A DNA stretch of 64,000 nt from Anaspis maculata (taxonomy: Eukaryota; Arthropoda; Insecta; Coleoptera; Scraptiidae): contig OX421965.1 in assembly GCA_949128115.1 (NCBI GenBank), forward strand, positions 5,075,253 to 5,139,252, in the 5' to 3' direction. Positions 55,525 through 64,000 of this stretch are shown piece by piece; within the stretch, counting starts at the first letter, position 1; every line of letters begins with the position of its first letter. The notes under the pieces are model-generated. The model was not told the origin of the DNA. It was given only the letters and a program-made list of their open reading frames with translations, and did no database searches. The position numbers were made by a program, and so were the translations under genes.

Positions 55525-56384
55525 TTGACTGGTCTAACAAGCAGGAACACAACTTCTGCTGTGGGAGAGCATCTCCGTAGATGGACCTATGAATGGTCTC
55601 CAGAGTTGATCACGGATATGCTTGAAGGAGAACAAGAGATACAGGTAATTCAGACTTTGGTCTGGCAGTTCATTTGAATTTTATGAAGTTTTTAGACATT
55701 TTTGTCTGGCAGATCTCTTAAGATATCAGACTTTGGTCTGGCAGTTCATTTGAATTTTATGAAGTTTTTAGACATTTTTGTCTGGCAGATCTCTTAAGAT
55801 ATCAGACTTTGGTCTGGCAGTTCATTTGAATTTTATGAAGTTTTTAGACATTTTTGTCTGGCAGATCTCTTAAGATATCAGACTTTGGTCTGGCAGTTCA
55901 TTTGAATTTTATGAAGTTTTTAGACATTTTTGTCTGGCAGATCTCTTAAGATATCAGACGTTGATGGTCTGGCAGTTCCATTCAACTCTGGAAAGTTTTT
56001 ATTCAGACTTTGGTCTGGCAGATCTTTGAGATTTCAGACGATTGTCTGGCTGATTGCATTTTTGAATCAAACCAGTGAATGTAATATAGACATACATTTT
56101 CAAAATCTAGTGTTTTTATTTTATTATTTTATTGAAAAAAAAAACAAAAGAGGAGTTTTGGCTGAATGCCAAATTCAAAGAATTAATAACTAGCGATAGT
56201 TCACAGTGTGCTCTGAAAAATTTTATTTATGATTTGCTGCGAAGATATGGTACTAATTGACCTGACGCAGTCCGCATCTACTTCTCAGTAGACGGACCGC
56301 GTCCGGTTTTTCCTTTATTTGTTTCAGTAAATTTCTTAAAATTCTTCGGTTCGAGGACGATCCCTTTTTGTTCAGGAACGGCCG
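55525..56384 (+). other. 3' untranslated interior of the retrotransposon
   Basis: No frame with recognisable content. It contains the 76-base tandem repeat (separate entry), and a T/C-rich stretch rather than a polypurine tract just before the 3' LTR. Confidence 0.6.
55651..56050 (+). repeat. 76-base tandem repeat inside the retrotransposon
   Basis: Four virtually identical copies start at 55651, 55727, 55803 and 55879, and a diverged partial copy starts at 55955. Each unit contains two related halves, CTTTGGTCTGGCAGTTC and TTTTTGTCTGGCAGATC, so the unit itself grew from a TCTGGCAG-containing half-unit. Confidence 0.95.
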
Positions 56385-56650
56385 TGTTATCTACGCCACT
56401 GGTGAGGTGCCTGCCTGCCATGTGTCAGCCTGTCAAACGGCGCGCCACCTGTAGAGCAACGACGGAGGTGCTCCTCGGCGGATGACACTGGTGACAGTCG
56501 GGATGACAGTGGACAGTTGGCAACCCTGATTCGGGATTATTATTATTCATCGGGCGGCTTTTTCCTGTATTACATACAAGTCGGAGAGTAAAGCGTGTTT
56601 TCTTAAATTTTGTCGTTATTTTCTCGCGCAACGCCCCTTTGGGGTTATCA
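56385..56650 (+). repeat. 3' LTR
   Basis: 266 bases, same ends as the 5' LTR, one ATT shorter. Directly followed by the ATAA duplication. Confidence 0.95.
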
Positions 56651-56654
56651 ATAA

Positions 56655-57039
56655 GCTTGCACTTCCATTATCGAACGGTGCGGCGGCGTTACCTGTACCG
56701 CTAGCCGGCCCAGGATTTGAGATTAGCAATTATTAAGTGAGCGTACGGCTGGGAAAAGCTTAGCGCCATGAATTTATCGGTAACCTGTAGCCGCGGGGTG
56801 CATGAGAATGAACTGTCAACCCTCGCCCGCCCCATTTCGGCGTTCAAAAGGAGGGCGAACTACTACGACTCACTGGTATTCGCTCCGTGCACGACGCCAG
56901 CGTCACCTAGCGTACGCAACTTTGTAGGCGCGAAACGTCACTCACGTCCTAAATTACAGATCGCTGAACTGTTATAAATGACAGATCGCTGGCTGGACTG
57001 TCATTATTTTGTGGATTGTGGTTAAGTGCTCCAAATGGG
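56655..57039. other. Host-like flank between retrotransposon and MITE
   Basis: GC-richer than most of the window. CAGATCGCTG occurs twice near 56960-56990. The last 18 bases would supply the final codons of the minus-strand frame described at 57022-57701. No other gene is seen. Confidence 0.4.
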
Positions 57040-57701
57040 TAGACCGCTTACTGCCGAAAACTTTAGCGTCGAAATATACAGCGTCGACGCAGAAATGACG
57101 GGAATCGTGCCCTTTTCAATTTTTGGGACAATCTGCCAAAATAGTGTCAAAAAACAACGAACTTGTTTGCTTGACTGAGAAATTGTTCCAAAAATTGTAC
57201 AAGATGTATTAGTGCTTGAAGATCGAAACGATTAATATGATTTTTGGTAGAAACCGCCTACAAAAATTCCACGACACATAGTTGTACACAATCATGATAC
57301 CCTGCAGTTTATTTGCTGGTTGCTGCCAAGATTTGGGGGTTGAAATTATTGTTTTCCCATCCCCTTCAACTTTCAATAACACAAGTTCTGTGACTTCTGT
57401 GTGTGCGGGTTTTGTGGCAATGTTGCCGGCTTCCCAAGATGGTTTATCAAAGGGGTGTGACCTGACCAAGTGACCACTGTCATTATCTGTCACTTTCGGT
57501 GCTGTGTATTTTCGACGCTAAAGTTTTCGACGCTAAACGGTCTACTCCTTCAAACATCAGGAAATTGACAGCCCAATCACGCAGCGCCGAGCCATCAATG
57601 TTGCTCTTTTTGTCCACATAAAGCGCTGTGATCGGTTTCGTTACTCCCACTCTGTACTTCGCACGGAGCGAATACGCGAAGAGAGGCTGCTGCCTGGCCA
57701 T
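57022..57701 (-). pseudogene. Small minus-strand gene candidate (58 codons) split by a MITE
   Basis: ATG at 57701-57699 lies in a good insect start context (CACAATGG). The frame begins MARQQPLFAYSLRAKYRVGV and is open to the MITE at 57542. Across the MITE it would continue in frame for six codons to a TAA at 57024-57022. With the MITE, the frame instead runs on to 57483 with a foreign tail. No family is recognised. The mixed hydrophobic and basic composition and the start context suggest a real small protein, but a chance frame cannot be excluded. Confidence 0.35.
57042..57542. mobile_element. MITE with GACCG...AGCGTCGAAAA ends interrupting a small frame
   Basis: The inverted ends share GACCG, CGAAAACTTTAGCGTCGAAA and ACAGC blocks, with TA on both sides (57040-57041, 57543-57544). 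The interior of about 380 bases is non-coding. Removing it with one TA restores an open minus-strand frame, which shows it landed in what may have been a coding exon. Confidence 0.8.
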
Positions 57702-58178
57702 TGTGTTTAGCCTCGAATGTGTGTGTATTTGTGAGCTGTTCAGCTCCCTTTTCTTCTCGCCGTTTCTCTTTTCTCGTCAACTCCGGGGCATATCATCTAA
57801 TGTGACTTGTTGTTGGTCGGTCTGCGTTGCCGACACTATTATTTCTCAAATGAATTCACCGCCGGCGCCGTGTCGCGGAAGGAAAAACCGACTCGAATTG
57901 GTGGAAAAGCGACCAGAACTGTAACTGCTCTGTGGTGTGGTGTACGGCATTGTTGCAACGTGACTCGTATGAGGTGTCCTTTGTGTTTCAGGCTGTCTCC
58001 TTTCTCTTTGTCGGCGTAAGGCCTTATTGAGCAGAGCCCTTCATCCCAAAACACGGGGGTGTACTGCTCTGCGCGTAGCGAAAAGGTGGATTAGTAGATT
58101 TCGATTGGATTCACTTGTGATTCGATAACAACTGCTGATTGAACTTGTTATTGGTATTGGTACCTACGCTTACCATGA
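57702..58178. other. Possible 5' region of the 57.7-kb minus-strand frame
   Basis: GC-richer, CpG-containing sequence upstream (on the minus strand) of the candidate start. Several short overlapping frames occur on both strands; none is convincing. A word shared with about 14570-14596 (AGATTTCGATTGGATT) lies at its right side. Confidence 0.35.
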
Positions 58179-58699
58179 TGTTACGAGCGGCGACCCCGTA
58201 GGTACATATTGGTAAACACTCGACCTTTCTGGATCCTTCCATCCATTAGATCGCAGTGTAGAATTCTGGAGCCATCTGGTAAATTCCAGAGCGTTCGTGT
58301 ATGTGAAACTCAATGGAGACTCGAACGTTCGATCAAGGCACATCAGTCCACTTTGCGGAGGTGCAGATTCCAGAACACATGGAAAGCACGCGGAAGGTCT
58401 GTGTGATTATTCAGGAATGGTCTAGAAACCGCATATGCCAGGCACTATGAAATTTGCTGGAAGTAGACAGAAAGGCTCTGGAACATCATTCGGAGGCCTT
58501 ATGTAAGGCATCAGCCGGCAGCTCGCGGCAGTACTGAATTGGATAGCGAGCGATAACAAGCAAGCGAAGTATCTGCGATATAATTCCAAGCGATAATTGT
58601 TGGCGTGTAGTTATTGTATTAGTACGCAGAAATAAACAGTATTTGTTTTAAAACAATCGTCTCAATCATATTCGAACCTGTACGCGAAATATCGTAACA
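58179..58699 (+). mobile_element. Solo LTR, same family as 36039-36825
   Basis: It starts TGTTACGAGCGGCGA and ends CGAAATATCGTAACA, parallel to the LTR in the nest, but without the MITE. Internal blocks such as TTGGTAAACAC and GGTGCAGA are shared. The flanking 4-mers are ATGA and ATAA, a mutated or absent duplication. No internal retrotransposon region is present. Confidence 0.8.
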
Positions 58700-58737
58700 A
58701 TAATGAATGATGATAAAGGATGGAGCCGTGAAAGGCG

Positions 58738-58960
58738 GTGAAAAACACTATAATTGCTGTTATGAGTAACGAACGGGGCGTCCTAAGCACAACAGTGAAA
58801 GACTGGGCCAGTAATACAGGGTATAGATTCTCAACAAACAAATCAAAATGTATGCTGTTCTCAAAAAAGCCCAGCCGAGATGTACCCCAATTAAAAATCT
58901 ATGGGAAATTGATCGAGCATAGTCACCAACTATAAGTTTTTAGGTATGCACCTTGATGCT
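58738..58960 (+). pseudogene. Fragment of a non-LTR reverse transcriptase
   Basis: A 65-codon frame contains WASNTGYRFSTNKSKCMLFS, the segment just after the YADD motif in Jockey/I-type LINEs, then QLKIYGKLIEHSHQ. A one-base shift adds YKFLGMHLDAL, the expected next motif. No YADD or upstream RT is present, so this is a short relic. It is a different family from the LINE at 8431-11632. Confidence 0.65.
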
Positions 58961-58975
58961 CTACTTAAAACACGT

Positions 58976-59188
58976 TGAGTGCCATGTGACCCGCGGCGTC
59001 TCACGCCGGCGCGTTTCCGCTGGTGCCGCGCTACATTTTTTTGAAAGGGTCGTTAGGAGGTGCAAGCTCTTGCCCACCATTCCATGCAGTAATTGATTTT
59101 TTGAAGTACACTATACCGTTTTATTTGTGTTAATGGTTCCAGAAATCGAAAAAAAGCCGTGACCCTCCTGGCAGGTCACGTGGCACTG
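58976..59188. mobile_element. Small TIR element, GTGCCATGTGACC ends
   Basis: GAGTGCCATGTGACCCGC at the left is matched in inverse by GCAGGTCACGTGGCACTG at the right. TTAA lies about ten bases outside the left end, but none lies at the right, so a piggyBac assignment is only a guess. It interrupts or abuts the LINE fragment. Confidence 0.45.
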
Positions 59189-60300
59189 GGTGAATGCAAT
59201 TTTTTTTGGTTGGAAATATCACGTTTTATGCATGGGTAAGTCTTCCACGATAATCCTGAGTGAGAATATGGACCTCATGTGACCGGCAAAAGTGTAACTC
59301 GGAGGCTACGAAATTTCGAAATTTCACTTTCATTAAATCTTTTTGGTGACGAACAGTTACCCTGCATTCATTCAGTAGTGTTACTACATATTACTGAACC
59401 ATATCTTAATATCTTACATTTTTGATATCAGTTTGTATTTATTTCTTCGCCTGTACAGGGTGACTGGGTGAGCCATTTATATGGGAGACCTCGACTGCAC
59501 CTACGCCGTTTGATACTAAAGTGAACTAAAGGTCATTATAAATGATAGGTCGAAGTGCATTTTTCAAATTTTTTGCCTTGTACAGGGTGCCCCATTTTTA
59601 CAGAGCAGCCTATAACTTGATTTTTTCAAGTAGCACCACTTGTATGCAGGTGTCCCAGAGAAGTGAAATCCCCTCCATAATTTTTCTCTGGCACTTTTTT
59701 TGACTGATGACACCTTTTTTTTTGACATTTTTTTGACAACGTTCATTTCAATCGCCGCAATCGAATTGAATATTTTTCTCCCCAAGGTTAATTCTTTTGT
59801 TTCTGTCATTATCTTGTATTTGTTGAATTTGATATTCGTAGAAGATCTCAATAAGAAATTTGTGATATCTCAACGACATGCATCCGAACAAAAACCCGTA
59901 TATCAAACCTCAAAGCGTTGTAAGCAAAATCTGCTTGTCATAGGGAAGTGGAAATTTTTCCTTGACATTCTTTCAGAAAATTCCGTCAAATTGTGAATCT
60001 ATTTTGACCGTTGTGGATCTGATGGTGATCTTAGTTTTTCATCATTATATTTTGACGGATGTCAATTTTTTTGACATTCTTGATACTTCAGACTTTTTGA
60101 TTTCAGACTTCAGTACTTTTTGACATTCAGTACTTTGCAGTACTGATTTCGTTGAGAGTTTGTTAGCTGATGCAAAATATTATTGTCTGAAACTTTTATT
60201 CGAAGGGACATTTCGGTGCACCCAAGCGACCTACGTCATCGTACGCAATCTTACGTCATTCCACGTTACATTTCCACTGGGGATATTGCATGCACACGTC
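59189..60300. other. Intergenic with truncated CAGGGTG modules
   Basis: CAGGGTGACTGGG at 59456 and CAGGGTGCCCCATT at 59583 are 127 bases apart in the same direction, as in the left arm of the tiered palindromes, but no right arm follows. The rest is T-rich with many TTTTTGACATT words (59700-60120). No gene is supported. Confidence 0.5.
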
Positions 60301-60410
60301 CGTACGACGTAACGTAACTTTCAACGTGAAAATAGACGAGTTTGTTATTTGGATATCCTTAGTTACAGGGGAATTTTCACGTTCTACGTTGCGTTACGTT
60401 GTACGTTGCG
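60301..60410. repeat. Short inverted repeat, CGTACGACGTAACG type
   Basis: CGTACGACGTAACGTAACTT with AACGTGAAAAT at 60301-60335 is mirrored by the inverse at about 60376-60410. ACGT-rich words extend on both sides. It leads directly into the CACGC array. Confidence 0.5.
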
Positions 60411-60429
60411 TGAAATCGCAAACTCCTTA

Positions 60430-61400
60430 TTAGGATATCCTACGTATAATCCTACCGCCGTTCGTTGCAATCTCGTGTGATCGTAAGCCAATAACCCCAG
60501 GAGATATCGAATGTTATCTCTCGTGATCCCACGCTCGACAACTTATCACGCTAGGCTGGATACCCCACGCGATATCACGCCATATCACACAAGACCTAAA
60601 GCGTCGCCTCACACGATCTTACGCTATATTTCGACGCAATTCCCCGCCATCGTCCCAAGTGATCGCACGCCTGTATCGCAAGCCTTTTCACGCCATCCGA
60701 AGCGAATGATACGTACGTCATCCTATGTATTCTCACGTCATGATAACACACGATCGTACGTCATTCCACGCAAACTCACGATATGAAAACGCCAACTAAC
60801 GCCACCATCATACGCAATCTCAAGCTAATGTGCCACGCTATCTCACGCCATTTTCATAAGCAATCTTGCACGCTAATGTACCTACCACGTTATCTCACGC
60901 CATCTCACGCGATATTACCCATCTACTCAAGTGATCCTCCGTCAATATTCCATGCGATCTCGCTCTATTCCATATCATCAGTCCCAAGCGATGATATGCA
61001 ATCCCACGCTTCTTTTCCCATGGTTCCACGCTCCACGGCATTATCATTATCCCATCCCACGGGTTGTCATACCATTTCGCCTACCCTATGCGATCCCACG
61101 CTCATATTCCACACGATTTTATGGCATGAACCCACGCAGTCTTATATTATTTCACGTTACCGAACTTGATCAAATGCTGGTCGTAAGAAATTATCTCACG
61201 TGATCCTACACTATCACGCAAACCCACCCTATGCTCCCACACGTAATCATGCTATCATCCCACGCGATGACAAGTCAATTTACGTTATCCCACGTAATCA
61301 TATGCTATGCTATGACTGCTACGTAATAATCACGATATTAAACGTGATCACGCAATCCCTCACTATCTGATGCAATCCCATCCTATCACCTCAAGCAATT
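60430..61400. repeat. CACGC-rich degenerate short-period array
   Basis: Dozens of words of the form ATCTCACGC, ATCCCACGC or TTCCACGC occur for about 1 kb, often at steps near 10 bases (e.g. ATCTCACGCCATCTCACGCG near 60893-60912). All point in one direction. Plus-strand frames of up to 128 codons here are a result of the repeat and are rich in His, Thr, Ser and Pro. Function is unknown. Confidence 0.75.
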
Positions 61401-61632
61401 CTATGCCATATCTCGCGCATTCCTACTGCATCCTGAAAATTTTATTGGCAGTCGACGAAACTATGGTGCCTTCCATGGCCGACTTGAATTTCGGCAATAT
61501 ACATCCACTAAAAGACACAACTATAATCAATTTCAAGACTCACTTTATTGGAGCAAGCTGTGGAAAATATATAGTGTTGACACGAATGGTACGGTGCTTA
61601 CTAGATTTTGACGTCTTAATAGATGTGCCAAG
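61401..61632. other. Spacer
   Basis: No gene supported. A 90-codon plus-strand frame (61370-61642) starts inside the CACGC array and matches nothing I know. Confidence 0.35.
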
Positions 61633-62318
61633 TATAATGTGACAGTTGTCATCGAGGTTGTCATCGTCATCTCGACGCGATGCACCCCCAGTGGCAATTT
61701 CTGAGGCTAATCAGCGAAAGTAGGGAAACGTGAGCCCCCATACAGTGAAAGTCGCTGTGGTCGACAAGAGACATCGTCTGTACCATGGTTGGTGGTTCCT
61801 CACTGACCCTACTAGTGAGCAGTGGTCACTGAAGAAAAATATGTCAAGCGACCAAGCGCGGCAGTACTAAAAGAAATGGAATGAAAATCACTGAGTAGTG
61901 AGGACTTCCCACTCTAGCTTTTACCTATTGGAAAAGCAAAAAGCAAACCTGTACGAAAAAGAAGAAGATGCATAGATATAGGAAATGGACAAGTGGCCAA
62001 CACACTGCACTTACTCATGCGCGTCTTGTCTCGCGCAATCCAACCCTATAGATTATTGTCCATCTACGGAAGTTTTCTCAGCTTCATAGAAGCCACTGGA
62101 CAGTGGACATTTTACTGTGTTCCATATAGTACTACCGCGCTTGGCCGCTTGGCCGCTTGGCCATCATTTTTTCAGTGACCACCGCTCACCTAGCACCGTC
62201 AGCGAGGAGCCGCCAATCTTGGGGGATCACGTTTCCCTACTTTCGCGGCGTACTTTTGGAGATTTCCACTAGTGGATGCATCGCGTGTCGAGATGACGGT
62301 GACAACTGTCACATTATA
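61633..62318. mobile_element. Palindromic MITE, TATAATGTGACAG ends
   Basis: TATAATGTGACAGTTGTCA at the left is mirrored at the right. Arms of about 300 bases share AAAGTAGGGAAACGTGA and TCACTGA/TCAGTGA blocks. TA is part of or next to both ends. CGCTTGGC occurs three times in the right arm (62140-62162). The interior is non-coding. Confidence 0.75.
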
Positions 62319-62322
62319 CATA

Positions 62323-62930
62323 CAGGGTGATTCAAAAGTGTCGGACCACCTTGAAGGTGCGTGATATGGAAGTGTAGAAGAGTGCTGGAAAGTTGTTGAA
62401 ACAATTCTGTTTCTTAATTTTGAAGTTATGGAGGCACAATAGTTGGTCCTTCGATCGCTTTTATTTTCGTTGTTTCAAAAGATTTTAGTGAACTGTTCAT
62501 GGAAAAAGAAATGAAAAGCAGTACAAAAATCAACCTCTGAATCTGCAAAGAATTTCTGTTTTCTATGCAGGGTGGATCATGAATCCTGAAAATTATTTCT
62601 TCGTAAAAGTACTTGCAAACAGCCACATTGGTCCCATAACCTAAGTAGAGCACAATAAAACTATAAAACACAATTTATTTCAATAGAATTCTATTGCTTC
62701 TTTTTTTTAGGAAAACAAAATTTTTGTAGTTCATGATTCACCCTGGTATAGAAAACAGAAATTCAATATAGTTAGATTCAGAGGTTGATTTTTTGTACTC
62801 ATTATTTTTCCATGAACAGTTTACTGAAATCTTTTGAAACAACGGAAATAGAAGCAATCGACGGACCAACTTTTGTTTCTCTATAACTCCAGAATTATTT
62901 AGAAGACAGAATTGTTTTAACATCACCCTC
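62323..62930. mobile_element. CAGGGTG-ended palindrome with nested inner pair
   Basis: The left end CAGGGTGATTCAAAAG and the inverted right end GAGGGTGATGTTAAAACAAT are bordered by TA (62321-62322, 62931-62932). An inner pair, CAGGGTGGATCATGAATCC (about 62569) and TTCATGATTCACCCTG (about 62745), surrounds a unique centre. The arms share TTCATGGAAAAA and AACCTCTGAATCT blocks. Confidence 0.75.
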
Positions 62931-62934
62931 TATA

Positions 62935-63125
62935 CACTTTCTATTTTCAGTATAATGACTTTTTGGACCAAAAATAAAGTGACAAGCTGGGGGGCTACGG
63001 CTGATGGCACCTGCAAAGCTTTGGAGCGAAACTATCAGCGGCCATCGGCCGTATTTTCCCAGCGCTGCTCCAGCTTATAACTTTATTTTTGCTCCAAAAA
63101 GTCATTCTACTGAAAATGGAAAGTG
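62935..63125. mobile_element. Small MITE, CACTTTC ends
   Basis: Arms of about 55 bases (CACTTTCTATTTTCAGTA and its inverse) with TA at both sides (62933-62934, 63126-63127). It directly abuts the previous palindrome. Confidence 0.8.
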
Positions 63126-63127
63126 TA

Positions 63128-64000
63128 TGGGATATAGCACATCTATCAAGGTGTCAGAATCAAATTAGCATCGTAGCATTTGTGTCAACTCAGCACATTT
63201 TTTCCATAGCTTGCTCTATAATGAAGGAAGCCGTGAAACTGATGACGACACTAGATCTCGCCTACCAAAATGGTCTTTGCATGCATTTAATTTTACGACG
63301 ATTCTGTAAAAAGCATAGGATTTTTGTTTGTCATCACCATTTTGTTGTCGATAGGTGATGCCAATCAAATTAAAAATTTTTGACTTGTTTGTTGTGTTGA
63401 ATTTTTCAAAAATTAACACTTCAAGGGATAGAAGGATTTTGATCATTGTCATTGGCAATTTTTGGACAGGTGACAACTCTGATGACAAGTTTCAAATTGT
63501 TCGACTTTTTTCACGCCAATGACAACAATCCGTATTTTCCCAGGTTAATATATACTTTTTTGCTTCTGTTATTTATCTCTTGTTGTCGTGGTTAGGTATG
63601 CAGGTAAAAGAGTGCATTGTTAGGAAAACATGTTAACACTGACAGATCCGCAATAGCGGATCAGTCAAAATGTTCACAGCTCCCTCCTTGGAGAACGTTC
63701 AGAAATTAGTAGGTCGCGGAACAGTGGCACATTTCTTTATTAAAAAATTTAAATAAATTGGTGAACAGCACTGTATGTTCCGCGCTAATCTCCCAATAGG
63801 AAAATTTTTTCTCTGCTCATGTAGTGCAAACTAGGCGTACTCAGACTCTGCCCGTTCGTGTTCATGAATCCGAAGCGACATTTTCACTGACAGTTACCCT
63901 GTGCGTTCATACAAAGTTCTGAACCTACTCCGAGAGCAATTTTCGGGAAGAATCGATGACACTTCTGAATTATTATAAGAATAAAAGGATAATGATTGAA
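63128..64000. other. Right flank, no recognised gene
   Basis: Opposite-strand frames of 89 and 90 codons (63089-63358 and 63216-63488) overlap and have no recognisable content. A perfect-looking hairpin lies at 63640-63667. The rest is unassigned AT-rich sequence. Confidence 0.4.
63640..63667. repeat. Short hairpin, GATCCGC/GCGGATC
   Basis: TGACAGATCCGC and GCGGATCAGTCA pair around a 4-base loop, with one A/A mismatch in an otherwise complete 12-base stem. It is isolated from the other elements. Confidence 0.7.

Larger units (their letters stand above)
51278..56650 (+). mobile_element. Ty3/Gypsy-type LTR retrotransposon, nearly complete
   Basis: Two LTRs, each starting TG and ending CA, flank a 4.8-kb interior. 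ATAA is directly repeated outside (51274-51277, 56651-56654). The order gag, protease, RT, RNase H, integrase is that of Ty3/Gypsy. No envelope gene is seen. A 76-base tandem repeat occupies the region between integrase and the 3' LTR, and I see no clean polypurine tract before that LTR. The LTRs are essentially identical, so insertion was recent. Confidence 0.95.

Noticed and set aside
55651..56050. CRISPR array
   Set aside because: The repeats are contiguous with no unique spacers, and lie inside a eukaryotic retrotransposon.
60511..61203. Plus-strand frames of 91, 128 and 90 codons
   Set aside because: They are translations of the CACGC array; the repeated His/Thr/Ser/Pro pattern follows the DNA repeat.

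Overview
The window looks like arthropod, most likely insect, nuclear DNA. It is AT-rich, has no operons, ribosome-binding sites or bacterial gene organisation, and is packed with eukaryotic transposons: TA-flanked Tc1/mariner-type elements, hAT elements with 8-bp duplications, a piggyBac-type TTAA element, LTR and non-LTR retrotransposons. I cannot name the species. No long, convincing host protein gene is present. The only host-like coding candidates are three very small frames (about 2.6, 6.4 and 57.6 kb), all tentative.

Left third (1-23.4 kb). A composite inverted-repeat element (1469-3562) contains a second inverted-repeat element and a TATA-to-AATAAA unit with a 39-codon spliced frame. 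A hAT MITE (5411-5887) follows. A foldback element (6694-11957) is split by a 3.2-kb non-LTR retrotransposon with an almost intact endonuclease/reverse transcriptase frame (8619-11351). After it come a diverged tandem array (about 12.04-12.71 kb) and two more large palindromic elements, 14981-18078 (carrying its own MITE) and 19257-21505.

Centre (23.4-48.7 kb). This is one giant nest. The arms of a TA-flanked palindromic element lie at 23428-25880 and 46894-48694, and almost everything between them arrived by insertion. The inserts are a DD41D mariner whose transposase gene is cut by a 5.5-kb palindrome that holds further palindromes and tRNA-like modules; an unclassified TIR element (32859-34759) with minus-strand coding relics; a Tc1 DD34E element cut by a hAT element that holds a solo LTR that holds a MITE; and several CAGGGTG-ended palindromes. 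Target-site duplications and comparison of arms or related copies give the order of insertion in most cases.

Right quarter (48.7-64 kb). CAGGGTG, TA- and TTAA-flanked MITEs precede a Ty3/Gypsy-type LTR retrotransposon (51278-56650) whose LTRs differ only by one ATT triplet, although its integrase region is frameshifted. Beyond it are a 58-codon frame interrupted by a MITE, a second solo LTR of the family seen in the nest, a LINE fragment, a roughly 1-kb CACGC-rich quasi-periodic array, and three adjacent short palindromic elements.

Nothing acts as a pathway. The biology here is transposon on transposon. The most distinctive properties are the density of long, near-complete inverted repeats (potential hairpin RNA sources), telescoped terminal repeats with an exact 108-bp phase, and tRNA-like modules with T-runs mirrored in both arms of two palindromes.
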